A stretch of 64,000 nt of DNA from M1-B18 sp048264125 (GTDB taxonomy: Bacteria > Bacillota > Clostridia > Peptostreptococcales > Natronincolaceae), in the NCBI GenBank assembly GCA_048264125.1, contig JBLXDM010000004.1, positions 314,172-378,171 on the forward strand, written 5' to 3'. The notes beneath the pieces are model-generated. The model worked only from the letters and a program-made list of their open reading frames with translations. It did no database searches and was not told the origin of the DNA. This document shows positions 34,865 through 43,794 of this stretch, piece by piece. Position 1 is the stretch's first letter; every line of letters begins with the position of its first letter. The translations under genes and the position numbers were made by a program.

Positions 34865-37747
34865 TTAAACTACCTTAGCATCGCTATTTTTAATAATTAG
34901 CTTCAATAGCTCCTCGGGGGGTATTGGTCTACTCAAAAGATAGCCCTGAACCTCGTCACATCTCTTGCTTTCGAGGAACTCCATATGCTCTATGGTTTCA
35001 ACCCCCTCTGCAACCACCTTCATTCCCATGCTATGAGCCATATTTATAATTGCAGTAATAATCGATTCATTGGTTGGTGATTGACCGATATCTAAAATAA
35101 ATGATTTGTCAATCTTTAGAATATCTAGATTAAACTCCTTTATGTAGCTGAGGGAGGAAAAGCCTGTGCCGAAGTCATCTATTGAAATATTTATACCCAT
35201 ATCCTTGAGCTCCCTTATAACAGAAAGGGTTCTTGAGGTCTTATGCATTATTGTGTTTTCCGTTATTTCCAGCTCGATATTATAAGGGTCCATCTGAGCC
35301 TCCGACACCACCTGCTTAATGCTATCCAGCAAATCCTCCCTCTGGAATTGAACGGCAGAGATGTTCACAGATACCTTTAGATTTTCAGCCCCGTCATTCG
35401 CCCATTCCTTAGCCTGCTTGATTGCGGATTTTAATACCCATTTCCCAATTTCATGTATTGCTCCGATTTCCTCAGCAATCGGTATAAAATCTGTAGGCGA
35501 TATCAAGCCCAGTCTAGGATGCCGCCATCTTAATAGTGCCTCTGCACCAACAATTTTTCCTGTAAAGGTATGAACCCTTGGCTGGTATAAAATAAAAAGC
35601 TCCTTCTTTTCCAGCGCTCTTCTCAGATGATTTTCCAGCTCCAGCCTTTCAAGGGCCTTTTTGTTCATATCCTCGGTGTAAAACTGATAATTATTTCGTC
35701 CATTGTCCTTTGCCCTATACATCGCAATATCGGCATTTTTGATTAGATTATCTATATCCACTCCATCATGGGGATATAGGCTTATGCCTATACTGGTGGA
35801 AATATACATATCGTGCCCGCCAATGTTAAAGGGCTCCTTAAAGGCATCAATTATTTCCTGAGCCAGACGAGAAATATTTGACTCCTTGCCTAAATCAGGG
35901 AAGGCTACAATAAATTCATCCCCACCCATTCTTACTACAATAACCTGCTCCTTTAAAGCTTCCTTCAGCCTCAAGGCTGTTTGCTTTAGCAGCTCATCTC
36001 CAGCCTTGTGGCCTAATGTGTCATTGATATTTTTAAATCTATCGAGATCTAGAAACATAATTGCCAGCTGCTCTTTATTTCTATTGGCATGGGATATTAG
36101 ATAGCTTAATTGCTCCTTAAAAAAGAGTCTGTTGGGGAGGCCCGTTAAGGCATCGTAATACGCCATATAGCGCACCTGCTCCTCAGCAGCCTTTAAATCG
36201 GTTATATCAATAGAGGAGCCAACAATTTCAGTTACCTCATTCTTATAAATAATCGGCGACAAGGAGGTATAGAAAATTCTATTGTTAAAATGCATTTCAA
36301 AGCTACATATTTCACCCTTGAAGGCTCTCTCATACTGCTGGGCCTCATAATTGTTGGTATCATGTCGGAATACCTCTTCTGGACTCCTGCCAAATACAGC
36401 CTCAGTAGCAAAGCCAATTCCTTCCGTCAATCCCCCTTCAAATAGGGTAAAGTAAACTCCTCCTGCCTCATCCTTCTTACATTTGAATACAAGGTTCTGT
36501 AGGTTCTGTAGCGTATGCTTATAATCATTTTCAAGCAGCTGCTGCAGCTGACTCTCATCCTCAACACGCTTTATAGCTGCCCCTATGCTGGCAGCCACCG
36601 TCTTCAGAAGGACTAATTCAGAGGCAGACCAGCTTCTTTCCGAGGTGCAATCGTCAAAGCCCATAAAGCCCCAATGATGATTATCTGTAAATATTGGGAC
36701 AACTGCCAGCGCTTTAATCCCTTGCCCCTCCAGTAGGCTTCTCTCTGAAATCGGGAATTGCGAAACTGCTCCACATATTACTCTACCCTCCGCCAGACCC
36801 TCTCTCCATCGCTTAAAGCCGACGGCATCGTAGTCTAATCCCTTGAGGGTTTGACCCTGTAGCCGAAGCTCTACACCTCTATTACACCATTCATATTTTC
36901 CACTGACCAATAGCTTACCTGTATTTTTATCTATATGGTCTTGGAAAATATAGACCCTGTCAGCGCCTGTTGCTTCCCCAAGAACCTTCAATACATTGTT
37001 TAATGCAGTTTCCAACTCAGTATTAAATAAAAGTATGGCGGTTGCCTCCGAAACTCCCATAAGCATTTGCTCCCTTTGCCTTAGCTCCTGCTCCATATAC
37101 TTTCTTTCGGTAATATCCATTAACGTTCCAGCGGTTCCTGTGATTTTCCCCTCAGCATCTCGATCAAGTCTTGCAAATACCTCCATCCAGCAATATCCTG
37201 CGTCCTTGGTTAAATAACGAATTTCATGCCTGCAAAACTCCTTCTTCCCCTCTATCAGGGGCTTAAAAAGCTGAAGGTTTGACTCCCTATCATCGGGATG
37301 AACAAAATCTATAAAGCTTCTATCCAGGCTTTCCTCAATACTGAAACCAGTAATTTCAGTCCAGGCGGGATTCAAAAACCTCCAGGCGCCATTGCTGTCG
37401 GTTTGAAAAACAACCTCCTTTATGCTGTTTACAACATTGGCATATTCTGCCTCTGTCTCTTCTCCTATTTCCTTTGCTACTAGGTATTTTCTTATGTAGT
37501 GGACAGCCAGCAAAATAACCGGAATACCAAATAACGATTCTACGATTGCATCATAGCCTCTTCCAAAAAAAGGCAGTAGCTCCTGTGTTTTTTGAAAAAG
37601 TATATGCCCCGTTACTTCTATAATTATAACTATAAGGATTATAGTGACCGTAATCAAAAGCGGATTTTTAATAAGGTGCTTTATCGTCCTACTGTAAAAA
37701 ATACTTTTATTGATTCCATCAATATCTTTCGTCTGCTGCTTAGCCAT
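34865..37747 (-). CDS. PAS/GAF-linked GGDEF-EAL c-di-GMP enzyme
   Basis: Protein of 960 residues. Two N-terminal membrane helices (about 30-50 and 72-85) are followed by a PAS domain (about 105-215), a GAF domain (about 235-390), a second PAS (about 410-525), GGDEF (motif intact at 608-612) and EAL (EAL at 736-738; also IDDFGTGFSSLSY). Both catalytic signatures are complete, so it may make and/or destroy cyclic di-GMP in response to signals read by PAS/GAF. It acts at the inner membrane. It has its own terminator and no obvious partner. Confidence 0.92.
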   Translation of the reverse strand: MAKQQTKDIDGINKSIFYSRTIKHLIKNPLLITVTIILIVIIIEVTGHILFQKTQELLPFFGRGYDAIVESLFGIPVILLAVHYIRKYLVAKEIGEETEAEYANVVNSIKEVVFQTDSNGAWRFLNPAWTEITGFSIEESLDRSFIDFVHPDDRESNLQLFKPLIEGKKEFCRHEIRYLTKDAGYCWMEVFARLDRDAEGKITGTAGTLMDITERKYMEQELRQREQMLMGVSEATAILLFNTELETALNNVLKVLGEATGADRVYIFQDHIDKNTGKLLVSGKYEWCNRGVELRLQGQTLKGLDYDAVGFKRWREGLAEGRVICGAVSQFPISERSLLEGQGIKALAVVPIFTDNHHWGFMGFDDCTSERSWSASELVLLKTVAASIGAAIKRVEDESQLQQLLENDYKHTLQNLQNLVFKCKKDEAGGVYFTLFEGGLTEGIGFATEAVFGRSPEEVFRHDTNNYEAQQYERAFKGEICSFEMHFNNRIFYTSLSPIIYKNEVTEIVGSSIDITDLKAAEEQVRYMAYYDALTGLPNRLFFKEQLSYLISHANRNKEQLAIMFLDLDRFKNINDTLGHKAGDELLKQTALRLKEALKEQVIVVRMGGDEFIVAFPDLGKESNISRLAQEIIDAFKEPFNIGGHDMYISTSIGISLYPHDGVDIDNLIKNADIAMYRAKDNGRNNYQFYTEDMNKKALERLELENHLRRALEKKELFILYQPRVHTFTGKIVGAEALLRWRHPRLGLISPTDFIPIAEEIGAIHEIGKWVLKSAIKQAKEWANDGAENLKVSVNISAVQFQREDLLDSIKQVVSEAQMDPYNIELEITENTIMHKTSRTLSVIRELKDMGINISIDDFGTGFSSLSYIKEFNLDILKIDKSFILDIGQSPTNESIITAIINMAHSMGMKVVAEGVETIEHMEFLESKRCDEVQGYLLSRPIPPEELLKLIIKNSDAKVV

Positions 37748-38040
37748 CTCTGCACCTACCCCTTAATCTTTATGTCATATTGCCTAATCAATTAACCAAG
37801 TCAGTTAGCAGTGGAATCTGCTGTGGATAAAGCCCTACTTTAAAAACTATATGATTTTAGATAATATACAATTTCTACAATTTTTCCTAAAATCCTTCAT
37901 ATTTAGACAAATTTCTACATGCTCTATGTATATTTATATCTTGAAATAAAATGTTTAAACCAAAGAATTTAAAAATAAAATTATTTATTAAAAGATGAAT
38001 AATACCATCAGATAAAGTCTATTAATTTAATGTATATCCA

Positions 38041-38069
38041 TTGCTATTTTGTGGTTATATTTTTATAAT
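38041..38069 (+). promoter_or_regulatory. Sigma-A-type promoter
   Basis: TTGCTA at 38041-38046, 17-bp spacer, TATAAT at 38064-38069, about 35 bp upstream of the next start. The preceding 37748-38040 gap is A+T-rich with nothing else visible. Confidence 0.65.
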
Positions 38070-38103
38070 GTAGATAGGATTTCTTTTCAAGGAGGTAAAA
38101 AAT

Positions 38104-38754
38104 ATGGAGATTAGTAGTAAATATAGTGTCCCAGAGGAGATTTGCAATGCCATAACCCATGGGATTGGAGCTCTTTTGGCTGTAGCCGCCTTAACGCTAA
38201 TGGTGGTTTTCGCAACCATACATGGAAATGTATGGCATATTGTCAGCTTTAGTGTTTATGGCGCAACCATGGTCATTTTGTATTTGTTTTCTACACTGTA
38301 TCATAGCTTTCAAAATCAAAAAGTAAAGGCAGTTTTTAAAATCCTAGATCATTCGGCGATATACCTGTTGATAGCCGGCACCTATACACCCTTTACTTTA
38401 GTGACACTCAGAGGCAGACTGGGCTGGACCATCTTTGGTTTAATATGGGGTATGGCTGCGGTAGGTATCGTATTTAAGGCCTTCTTTATAAAAAGATTTA
38501 AGGTGGCCTCCACAATGACATATGTTCTTATGGGTTGGGTAATCATTTTCGCCTTCAATCCACTTAGGTTAAATCTTTCAGCCGGAGGCATCCGCTTGCT
38601 GGTGCTTGGGGGAGTATTGTACTCTGCCGGATCAATCTTTTATTTAATAAAGAAAATTCCCTTTAACCATGCGATATTCCACCTATTTGTATTGGGGGGC
38701 AGCATGTGTCACTTCTTTTCAATTTTACTGTATGTATTGCCCTTGAGAGGCTAA
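38104..38754 (+). CDS. Hemolysin III / PAQR family membrane protein
   Basis: Protein of 216 residues with seven membrane helices and the PAQR signatures EEICNAITHGIGALLA, STLYHSF, LDHSAIYLLIAGTYTPF, and C-terminal NHAIFHLFVLGGSMCHFF; the conserved His and Asp residues form the metal site. Most bacterial members have unknown function and the old name hemolysin is not evidence of toxicity. AAGGAGG precedes the ATG. Confidence 0.9.
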   Translation: MEISSKYSVPEEICNAITHGIGALLAVAALTLMVVFATIHGNVWHIVSFSVYGATMVILYLFSTLYHSFQNQKVKAVFKILDHSAIYLLIAGTYTPFTLVTLRGRLGWTIFGLIWGMAAVGIVFKAFFIKRFKVASTMTYVLMGWVIIFAFNPLRLNLSAGGIRLLVLGGVLYSAGSIFYLIKKIPFNHAIFHLFVLGGSMCHFFSILLYVLPLRG

Positions 38755-38763
38755 TATGAATTT

Positions 38764-38802
38764 AAAGCCCTGTAAACAGTATTTGCTTACAGGGCTTTGC
38801 TT
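38764..38802 (+). terminator. Terminator after the hemolysin III gene
   Basis: Twelve-base perfect stem AAAGCCCTGTAA/TTACAGGGCTTT followed by GCTTT. Confidence 0.8.
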
Positions 38803-38880
38803 TAGTATAGTTCTCCACATTATCACCTCTAACTAAAGGATATCATTTTAAGCAGGCTATTTCTTGACCTGCCTTGCTGT

Positions 38881-41310
38881 CTATTTTACATATATATCGG
38901 AAAATTCAATGTTGATCCTTTCAACATTATCTTGTAATTTAGCAGCCGCCTCTTTATAGACCTCCTCTTTTATCGTCACAACCGGCAGCTCTATAATAAA
39001 CTCGCTGCCTTCTCCTGATTTACTCCTAACATGTATTTTCCCATTGTGGGCCTCCACCAAAGCCTTCACCAGCGATAGGCCTATTCCGCTGCCCTCCTTG
39101 GGCTTATGCTGGGCAGAATCCACCTGCCTGAAGCGTTCAAATATCTTCTCCCTCATATCCTCAGGTATCCCGAGCCCCGAGTCCTTAATTGAAATTATAA
39201 TATGGCTATCTCTATCGTATATATTGACCTCTATTTTACCCGATGGCTTGGAGAATTTTATAGCATTTGATAGTAGATTCAGCAATATCCTTTCAACCTT
39301 ATCGGCATCACAGGCCATGTACTTCTCCTCTATCTCAGTGTCAAATACTAGCTCCAATCCGCTGGCCTCAACGAAGCCTCCTACAGATATGCAAATATCC
39401 TCCACCATACCGACTATATTGTAATTATGGCTATTCATATACATAAATCCGGTGTCAAGCTTAGTAATATCAATTAGATTGTTTATAAGCCGTAGAAGTC
39501 TATAGCAGTTCTGCTTCATCATACGGATGTATTTCTTAGAGCCACCCACCGAAATGTTGCTCTGAAAATCCTCTCCCATATCTAATATAAGCTGTATTAC
39601 TCCCAATATGATATTTAAGGGGGTCTTTAGCTCATGGGATATTGTTGAAAAGAATTCGGTTTTTAGCCTGTCATGCTCCAACGCTTCCCTCAGCTGTCTT
39701 TCCTCCTCTTCAAACCTAAGCTTTAGCAATTCCCTTTCCTTTCTTTCCCTTATGTCACGAACAATGGTTAATAGGAATTCCTTATCATCTCTTTTATAAA
39801 AAATGCTGCTGCTTTCAACATCAATCTCGTTTCCTTCTAAATCCATAATCCTATGCTCAATGAAGCCTCTATTCGCTTTTGTTTGAATTCCTTCAGCCGT
39901 TTTTATCCTTAAGTCCTTCATATATTTTTTTGGAATAAAATCCAGAATACTTCTACCCATTAGTCCTCCAGCCTCAGAGCACCTCAACAGATTGGCCCCA
40001 GCGGAGTTTGCATATCTTAGCCTGTAGCCCTCATGCATAAAAATGCCATCAGGGATAAGATCAACAAGCCTTTTAAAATCCTCAGCCTCATTAACCCGGA
40101 CGGTGATATCCCTAAAGCTCCAAACCCTAGCCGTAGCCTCATTTTTTTGCAATAACGGATAGCATATATATTCTATAATTCTGCCATTTTTCATTCTCAT
40201 GATGTCGGTAAAGCTATCTGTTATGGCATTTATATTTTCTAGCCTTGACAAGAAAAGCTCATGGTCTAAAAAATTACTTTTTGCTATTTCTGCCAGATTA
40301 ATCTCCTTATCTTCTGTAGCCTCAACCTTCATTTCAAATAATTGAAAAAACTGAGTATTGGTATAAAGGACCCTATTGCTTTTACTCTTTACTAATATGC
40401 CATCGGTGGTGGAATTTAAAATGCCAAACAATACGCTTTCATTTTGCAGTAATTTAGCCTCTAGCTTTTCCCTTTCACTTATTTCAGCCTCCAGCAAATG
40501 CTTCTTGTAGTTTAATTGAGCCACAGCAGCCTCTAAGGCCTCATATGGTTTGACTAAATTGGTGGTCAGCAGGACTTTGTACATTAGATAGAAGGATAAT
40601 ATCTTAAATATATGCCCCGTTACAAACATTATATCGTGGGGACTGCTATACAAAATTATACAGCCCTCTGATACAACGGTTATCGAGATGGAAAGCATCA
40701 AATAAGTAAAATTGTCATGCTCTATCCGCCCCGTATCTCTTATGCTCCAAAGCTTAAAAAGCGACACTATAAAGAGGAAAACAATTATGTATTCGCATAG
40801 GTATTTGTGCTGTGTTATTTTACCTGCCATATATAGTATCGGAAAATATCCCCCATTTACTATATTCAAGAAAACTAAGCCCGTTAAAATACTGTAAATA
40901 ATGACTAAAGGTTTGAAGCAAACAGTCTTATTATACTTTATAGCCAATATGGCAAGAAGTATGGTAATTGCTTCTATATACCTGCCGCCTAGCCAAAACT
41001 GCGCCGTGACGTTTGGGCTACCGAAGGCTAGAATACCTAGTCCTGATATGGATAATGTGTGGAACAAATCCATAACTGCAACTGCGCCATAGCCAACACC
41101 GATGAGGGTGAAATAATTACATCTTTGAAATTTGTATGTGTTCCTAGCTACATCAAACATGCCCAATGCTACAAAAATAGAAAAAAGCTCAGCAAGAGTA
41201 TGAAAGAGGTGCGGATTTTGTATATTGATGAAATAGCTTAGAAGAAAAAATACAATTAGAAGCCAGAGATTTTTTATACTCAGCCCTCTTTTTATATGGT
41301 CTAAATACAA
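38881..41310 (-). CDS. MASE3-PAS sensor histidine kinase
   Basis: Protein of 809 residues. An N-terminal MASE3 sensory domain (about 1-250) has eight hydrophobic segments, including GYGAVAVMDLFHTLSISGLG. It is followed by two PAS domains (about 285-410, 415-530), a coiled coil, HisKA (phospho-acceptor His559 in TISHELKTPLNII) and an HATPase with LLSNAIKFS, DSGLGIPE and GSGIGLSLVKALVE. TTG start with AGGGGG eight bases upstream. No response regulator is adjacent. The last 15 residues (VERINIEFSDIYVK) nearly repeat those of the soluble kinase at 24002-25996. Confidence 0.9.
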   Translation of the reverse strand: MYLDHIKRGLSIKNLWLLIVFFLLSYFINIQNPHLFHTLAELFSIFVALGMFDVARNTYKFQRCNYFTLIGVGYGAVAVMDLFHTLSISGLGILAFGSPNVTAQFWLGGRYIEAITILLAILAIKYNKTVCFKPLVIIYSILTGLVFLNIVNGGYFPILYMAGKITQHKYLCEYIIVFLFIVSLFKLWSIRDTGRIEHDNFTYLMLSISITVVSEGCIILYSSPHDIMFVTGHIFKILSFYLMYKVLLTTNLVKPYEALEAAVAQLNYKKHLLEAEISEREKLEAKLLQNESVLFGILNSTTDGILVKSKSNRVLYTNTQFFQLFEMKVEATEDKEINLAEIAKSNFLDHELFLSRLENINAITDSFTDIMRMKNGRIIEYICYPLLQKNEATARVWSFRDITVRVNEAEDFKRLVDLIPDGIFMHEGYRLRYANSAGANLLRCSEAGGLMGRSILDFIPKKYMKDLRIKTAEGIQTKANRGFIEHRIMDLEGNEIDVESSSIFYKRDDKEFLLTIVRDIRERKERELLKLRFEEEERQLREALEHDRLKTEFFSTISHELKTPLNIILGVIQLILDMGEDFQSNISVGGSKKYIRMMKQNCYRLLRLINNLIDITKLDTGFMYMNSHNYNIVGMVEDICISVGGFVEASGLELVFDTEIEEKYMACDADKVERILLNLLSNAIKFSKPSGKIEVNIYDRDSHIIISIKDSGLGIPEDMREKIFERFRQVDSAQHKPKEGSGIGLSLVKALVEAHNGKIHVRSKSGEGSEFIIELPVVTIKEEVYKEAAAKLQDNVERINIEFSDIYVK

Positions 41311-41516
41311 GCTTGTGTCCCCCTTAAATGACTTTTTATTTTACATTCTATGACAAGGATATAAGTAACATACTATTGTGAAATTCGATATATAGTAATA
41401 ATTTCCTTTAAAAAATAATAATTGTTATAATGAAATGTTCAACAATGAGTGGCATATTCGCCTATTTTTCAACATATTTTAAGAAATGTCCCTATAGGAT
41501 TATGTCAATTTATTGC

Positions 41517-41557
41517 ACAAAAAAAGGAATTAACTCAATAATTTAATAGTTAATTCC
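41517..41557 (-). terminator. Terminator after the VOC gene
   Basis: Ten-base perfect stem GGAATTAACT/AGTTAATTCC followed by TTTTTTTG on the minus strand. Confidence 0.8.
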
Positions 41558-41578
41558 TGCAAAAAAATATTTATTTCT

Positions 41579-41941
41579 CTAAATGTTTTCCACAAATTGT
41601 ATTGTAATTCCGTTGGGGTCCTTTACAAAGAAAAATTTAACATGGGGATTTGGTTGTATCGGCCCACCTTCTACCTTGATGCCCTTTGCCTCAACCAAGG
41701 CTATCATTTCATCTACTGACTTAACCTGAAAGCCTAAGGATATCCCCTCAACTTTGCCGGGCACTTCATGTCCAGCATCACATACAAGCTCTATCTGAGT
41801 CTCGCCCTCACCAAGGAAGGCAATTTCAGTTGCCGGCCCCGCCTGTATTCTGCGATTAATCGGCAGCCCCACCACCTCATTATAAAAGCGCAATGACTCC
41901 TCCATGCTTTTCACTGATATTGTACTCCATAAAAATTTCAT
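41579..41941 (-). CDS. VOC-family (glyoxalase-like) protein
   Basis: Protein of 120 residues with the two beta-alpha-beta-beta-beta units of the vicinal-oxygen-chelate fold. The first starts FLWSTISVKSMEESLRFYNE, and the second has GFQVKSVDEM and ends KFFFVKDPNGITIQFVE with the usual metal-ligand glutamate. The family includes glyoxalase I, fosfomycin and bleomycin resistance proteins; the member type cannot be decided. AAGGAGG precedes the ATG. It is the leftmost of the short minus-strand genes of the accessory region. Confidence 0.85.
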   Translation of the reverse strand: MKFLWSTISVKSMEESLRFYNEVVGLPINRRIQAGPATEIAFLGEGETQIELVCDAGHEVPGKVEGISLGFQVKSVDEMIALVEAKGIKVEGGPIQPNPHVKFFFVKDPNGITIQFVENI

Positions 41942-42068
41942 ACCTTTACTCCTCCTTATGTATTGTTTAGTTTTTCTTGCCTTTGCAATTCTTTGGTGCT
42001 TAGTATTCTATTATTGCTTTTAACTACGCTTATTTTGCGAAGAGGATTAGTTGTTTCCTCATAAATAA

Positions 42069-42812
42069 CTATGCTTTTCTTGCTTTAAAGACAAAAGACA
42101 ATGGTAGCTTTTGCGCTTTCCTTGATCTATCGTCAATTTCACCTGTCATTGCCAAGGTCTTCTCATTCGTTTGCTCTATCATCTTTTCAATAATAAACCC
42201 AGCACTTGACATTGCATTAATATATGTCGATATTTTCCTGTTTGTCAGCATTATTTCCATATCGTCAACTATTTGAGTACACCATTCTTCATCAAAATAG
42301 CTTTTCTTAAAAATTAGCTCTCCATCCTCCACGCTGACACAGCCATGCAATGGATGCTTCCAACTAAATATAAAAATACCATCTTTTTTCAAATATGAAG
42401 CAATACGATGGAACACATTTTCCAAATCAGTTGCCCAGCCGATTGCATATATCGAATAAACGATATCAAAATAGTTTTCAGGTATACCACATTGATCCTC
42501 CATTCCAGCACATATTAGTTTAGGAAAATAATTGTTTTCAGCGAGATACTTACCAGCATTTTCTAGTTGCTTTTGTGAAATATCAAGTCCCCATAATTCT
42601 CCTGCATTTCGGTCTGCATGAAACCTTAAGGAATGTCCACTGCCACAGCCAATCTCAAGCATTGTTTTTCCCGATACATCACCGAATAGATTCAACTCGT
42701 TTTCAGTTACAAACTGAACGCCATAATCTGGTAGCGCGGTAACACCAAACCAATCATCAGCCGTAGCATTCCAATATGCTTTATTTGTTTGAAGTATCGT
42801 TTTATTTTTCAT
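42069..42812 (-). CDS. Class I SAM-dependent methyltransferase
   Basis: Protein of 247 residues starting MKNKTILQTNKAYWNATADD. Motif I is MLEIGCGSGHSLRF, then LDISQKQLENA, and DIVYSIYAIGWATDL at the acceptor strand. Substrate unknown. The ATG at 42812 has AGAGGATT seven bases upstream; an extension of 24 hydrophobic codons upstream has no site and is rejected. An attC-like repeat lies immediately upstream. Confidence 0.85.
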   Translation of the reverse strand: MKNKTILQTNKAYWNATADDWFGVTALPDYGVQFVTENELNLFGDVSGKTMLEIGCGSGHSLRFHADRNAGELWGLDISQKQLENAGKYLAENNYFPKLICAGMEDQCGIPENYFDIVYSIYAIGWATDLENVFHRIASYLKKDGIFIFSWKHPLHGCVSVEDGELIFKKSYFDEEWCTQIVDDMEIMLTNRKISTYINAMSSAGFIIEKMIEQTNEKTLAMTGEIDDRSRKAQKLPLSFVFKARKA

Positions 42813-42867
42813 GTTGACAATCCTCTCATAGAAAAGAATATAAAATATGTAATGCGCAAATATTATT

Positions 42868-42912
42868 ATTAGACGTCGTACCAATCTCTACTCTGACTTT
42901 TCCACGTTATCT
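42868..42912 (-). repeat. attC-like repeat 1
   Basis: On the minus strand it begins AGATAACGTGG 16 bp after the acyltransferase stop and ends TACGACGTCTAAT before the methyltransferase leader. Core AGATAAC equals that of repeats at 57225-57351 and 58104/60875, and the ACGACGTC block recurs at 53477-53535. Shorter and more degenerate than the others. Confidence 0.45.
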
Positions 42913-42927
42913 TGTTCCAAAAACCCG

Positions 42928-43632
42928 CTAACGATTATACACTCCTCTATAGTTCTCCGGTAACAATTCTGCTATTTTCTCCATTATATAATTTGTGGCA
43001 AGATCTTCATATTCTTTTTTATCTTGCTCTTTCGCTCTCTTGGGGAATTCAAATTGTTTTCCGATGTTGATATGAACATCTGCATAGTAAAAGGTTTCCG
43101 AGCTCATATCCCCTTCTTTATTTATTGGCATCAGCTTTTCTGTCCCATATAATCCAATAGGTACAATAGGAGCTCCTGTCATTGCTGCTATAAGCAAAAT
43201 TCCTTTCTTTGCTTCAATCAAACTACCAGCTCTACTTCTAGTCCCTTCTGGAAAAATTAATAAGCTTTCCCCTTGCTGAACAAGCTTAATAATTTTCCTA
43301 AGACCCTCTTTATCAGCAGCATTAGGTTTAATATTTGTAGTCTTTATTACATTAACCCCTATACTTGTAATAGCGTTATTTGACAGCTTTACGCCTGCTA
43401 CAAAGGTTGGATCAATCTCTTTTAAAGCCTTGTCTAATACTAAACCATCAGAATTGCTTAAATGATTGCATATAAAAATAGTTGGTGTTTTAATCCCCTT
43501 TAAGTTTTCACTTCCCTCTATATTTATATTGGCATATTTTTTTAGATATATATCAACTAATTTTTTAGATACATATGCGACAAATTTATCCGGTAAAATA
43601 TTTATAATTTTTGCTGTTGTAGTGGATATCAT
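42928..43632 (-). CDS. 1-acyl-sn-glycerol-3-phosphate acyltransferase-like protein
   Basis: PlsC-type protein of 234 residues with the catalytic H-X4-D motif FICNHLSNSDGL (about 50-61) and the phosphate-binding FPEGTRSRAG. It adds an acyl chain to lysophosphatidate at the membrane or acts on a related lipid acceptor. A hydrophobic stretch stands at the N-terminus. It is flanked on its 3' side by attC-like repeat 1. Confidence 0.85.
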   Translation of the reverse strand: MISTTTAKIINILPDKFVAYVSKKLVDIYLKKYANINIEGSENLKGIKTPTIFICNHLSNSDGLVLDKALKEIDPTFVAGVKLSNNAITSIGVNVIKTTNIKPNAADKEGLRKIIKLVQQGESLLIFPEGTRSRAGSLIEAKKGILLIAAMTGAPIVPIGLYGTEKLMPINKEGDMSSETFYYADVHINIGKQFEFPKRAKEQDKKEYEDLATNYIMEKIAELLPENYRGVYNR

Positions 43633-43794
43633 TTACTTATCCCTCCAAATGTATAGATACTGACTTTTATAATATTCTCTATCCTACGCTTTTACCCTTT
43701 TAAAATTTCAGAGAGAAGTTCTTAAAAAACTTCGGTTTTCATTATTATACTTCCTACATCTCATGAAATTTATTAAATCACCAATAGAAAAATA

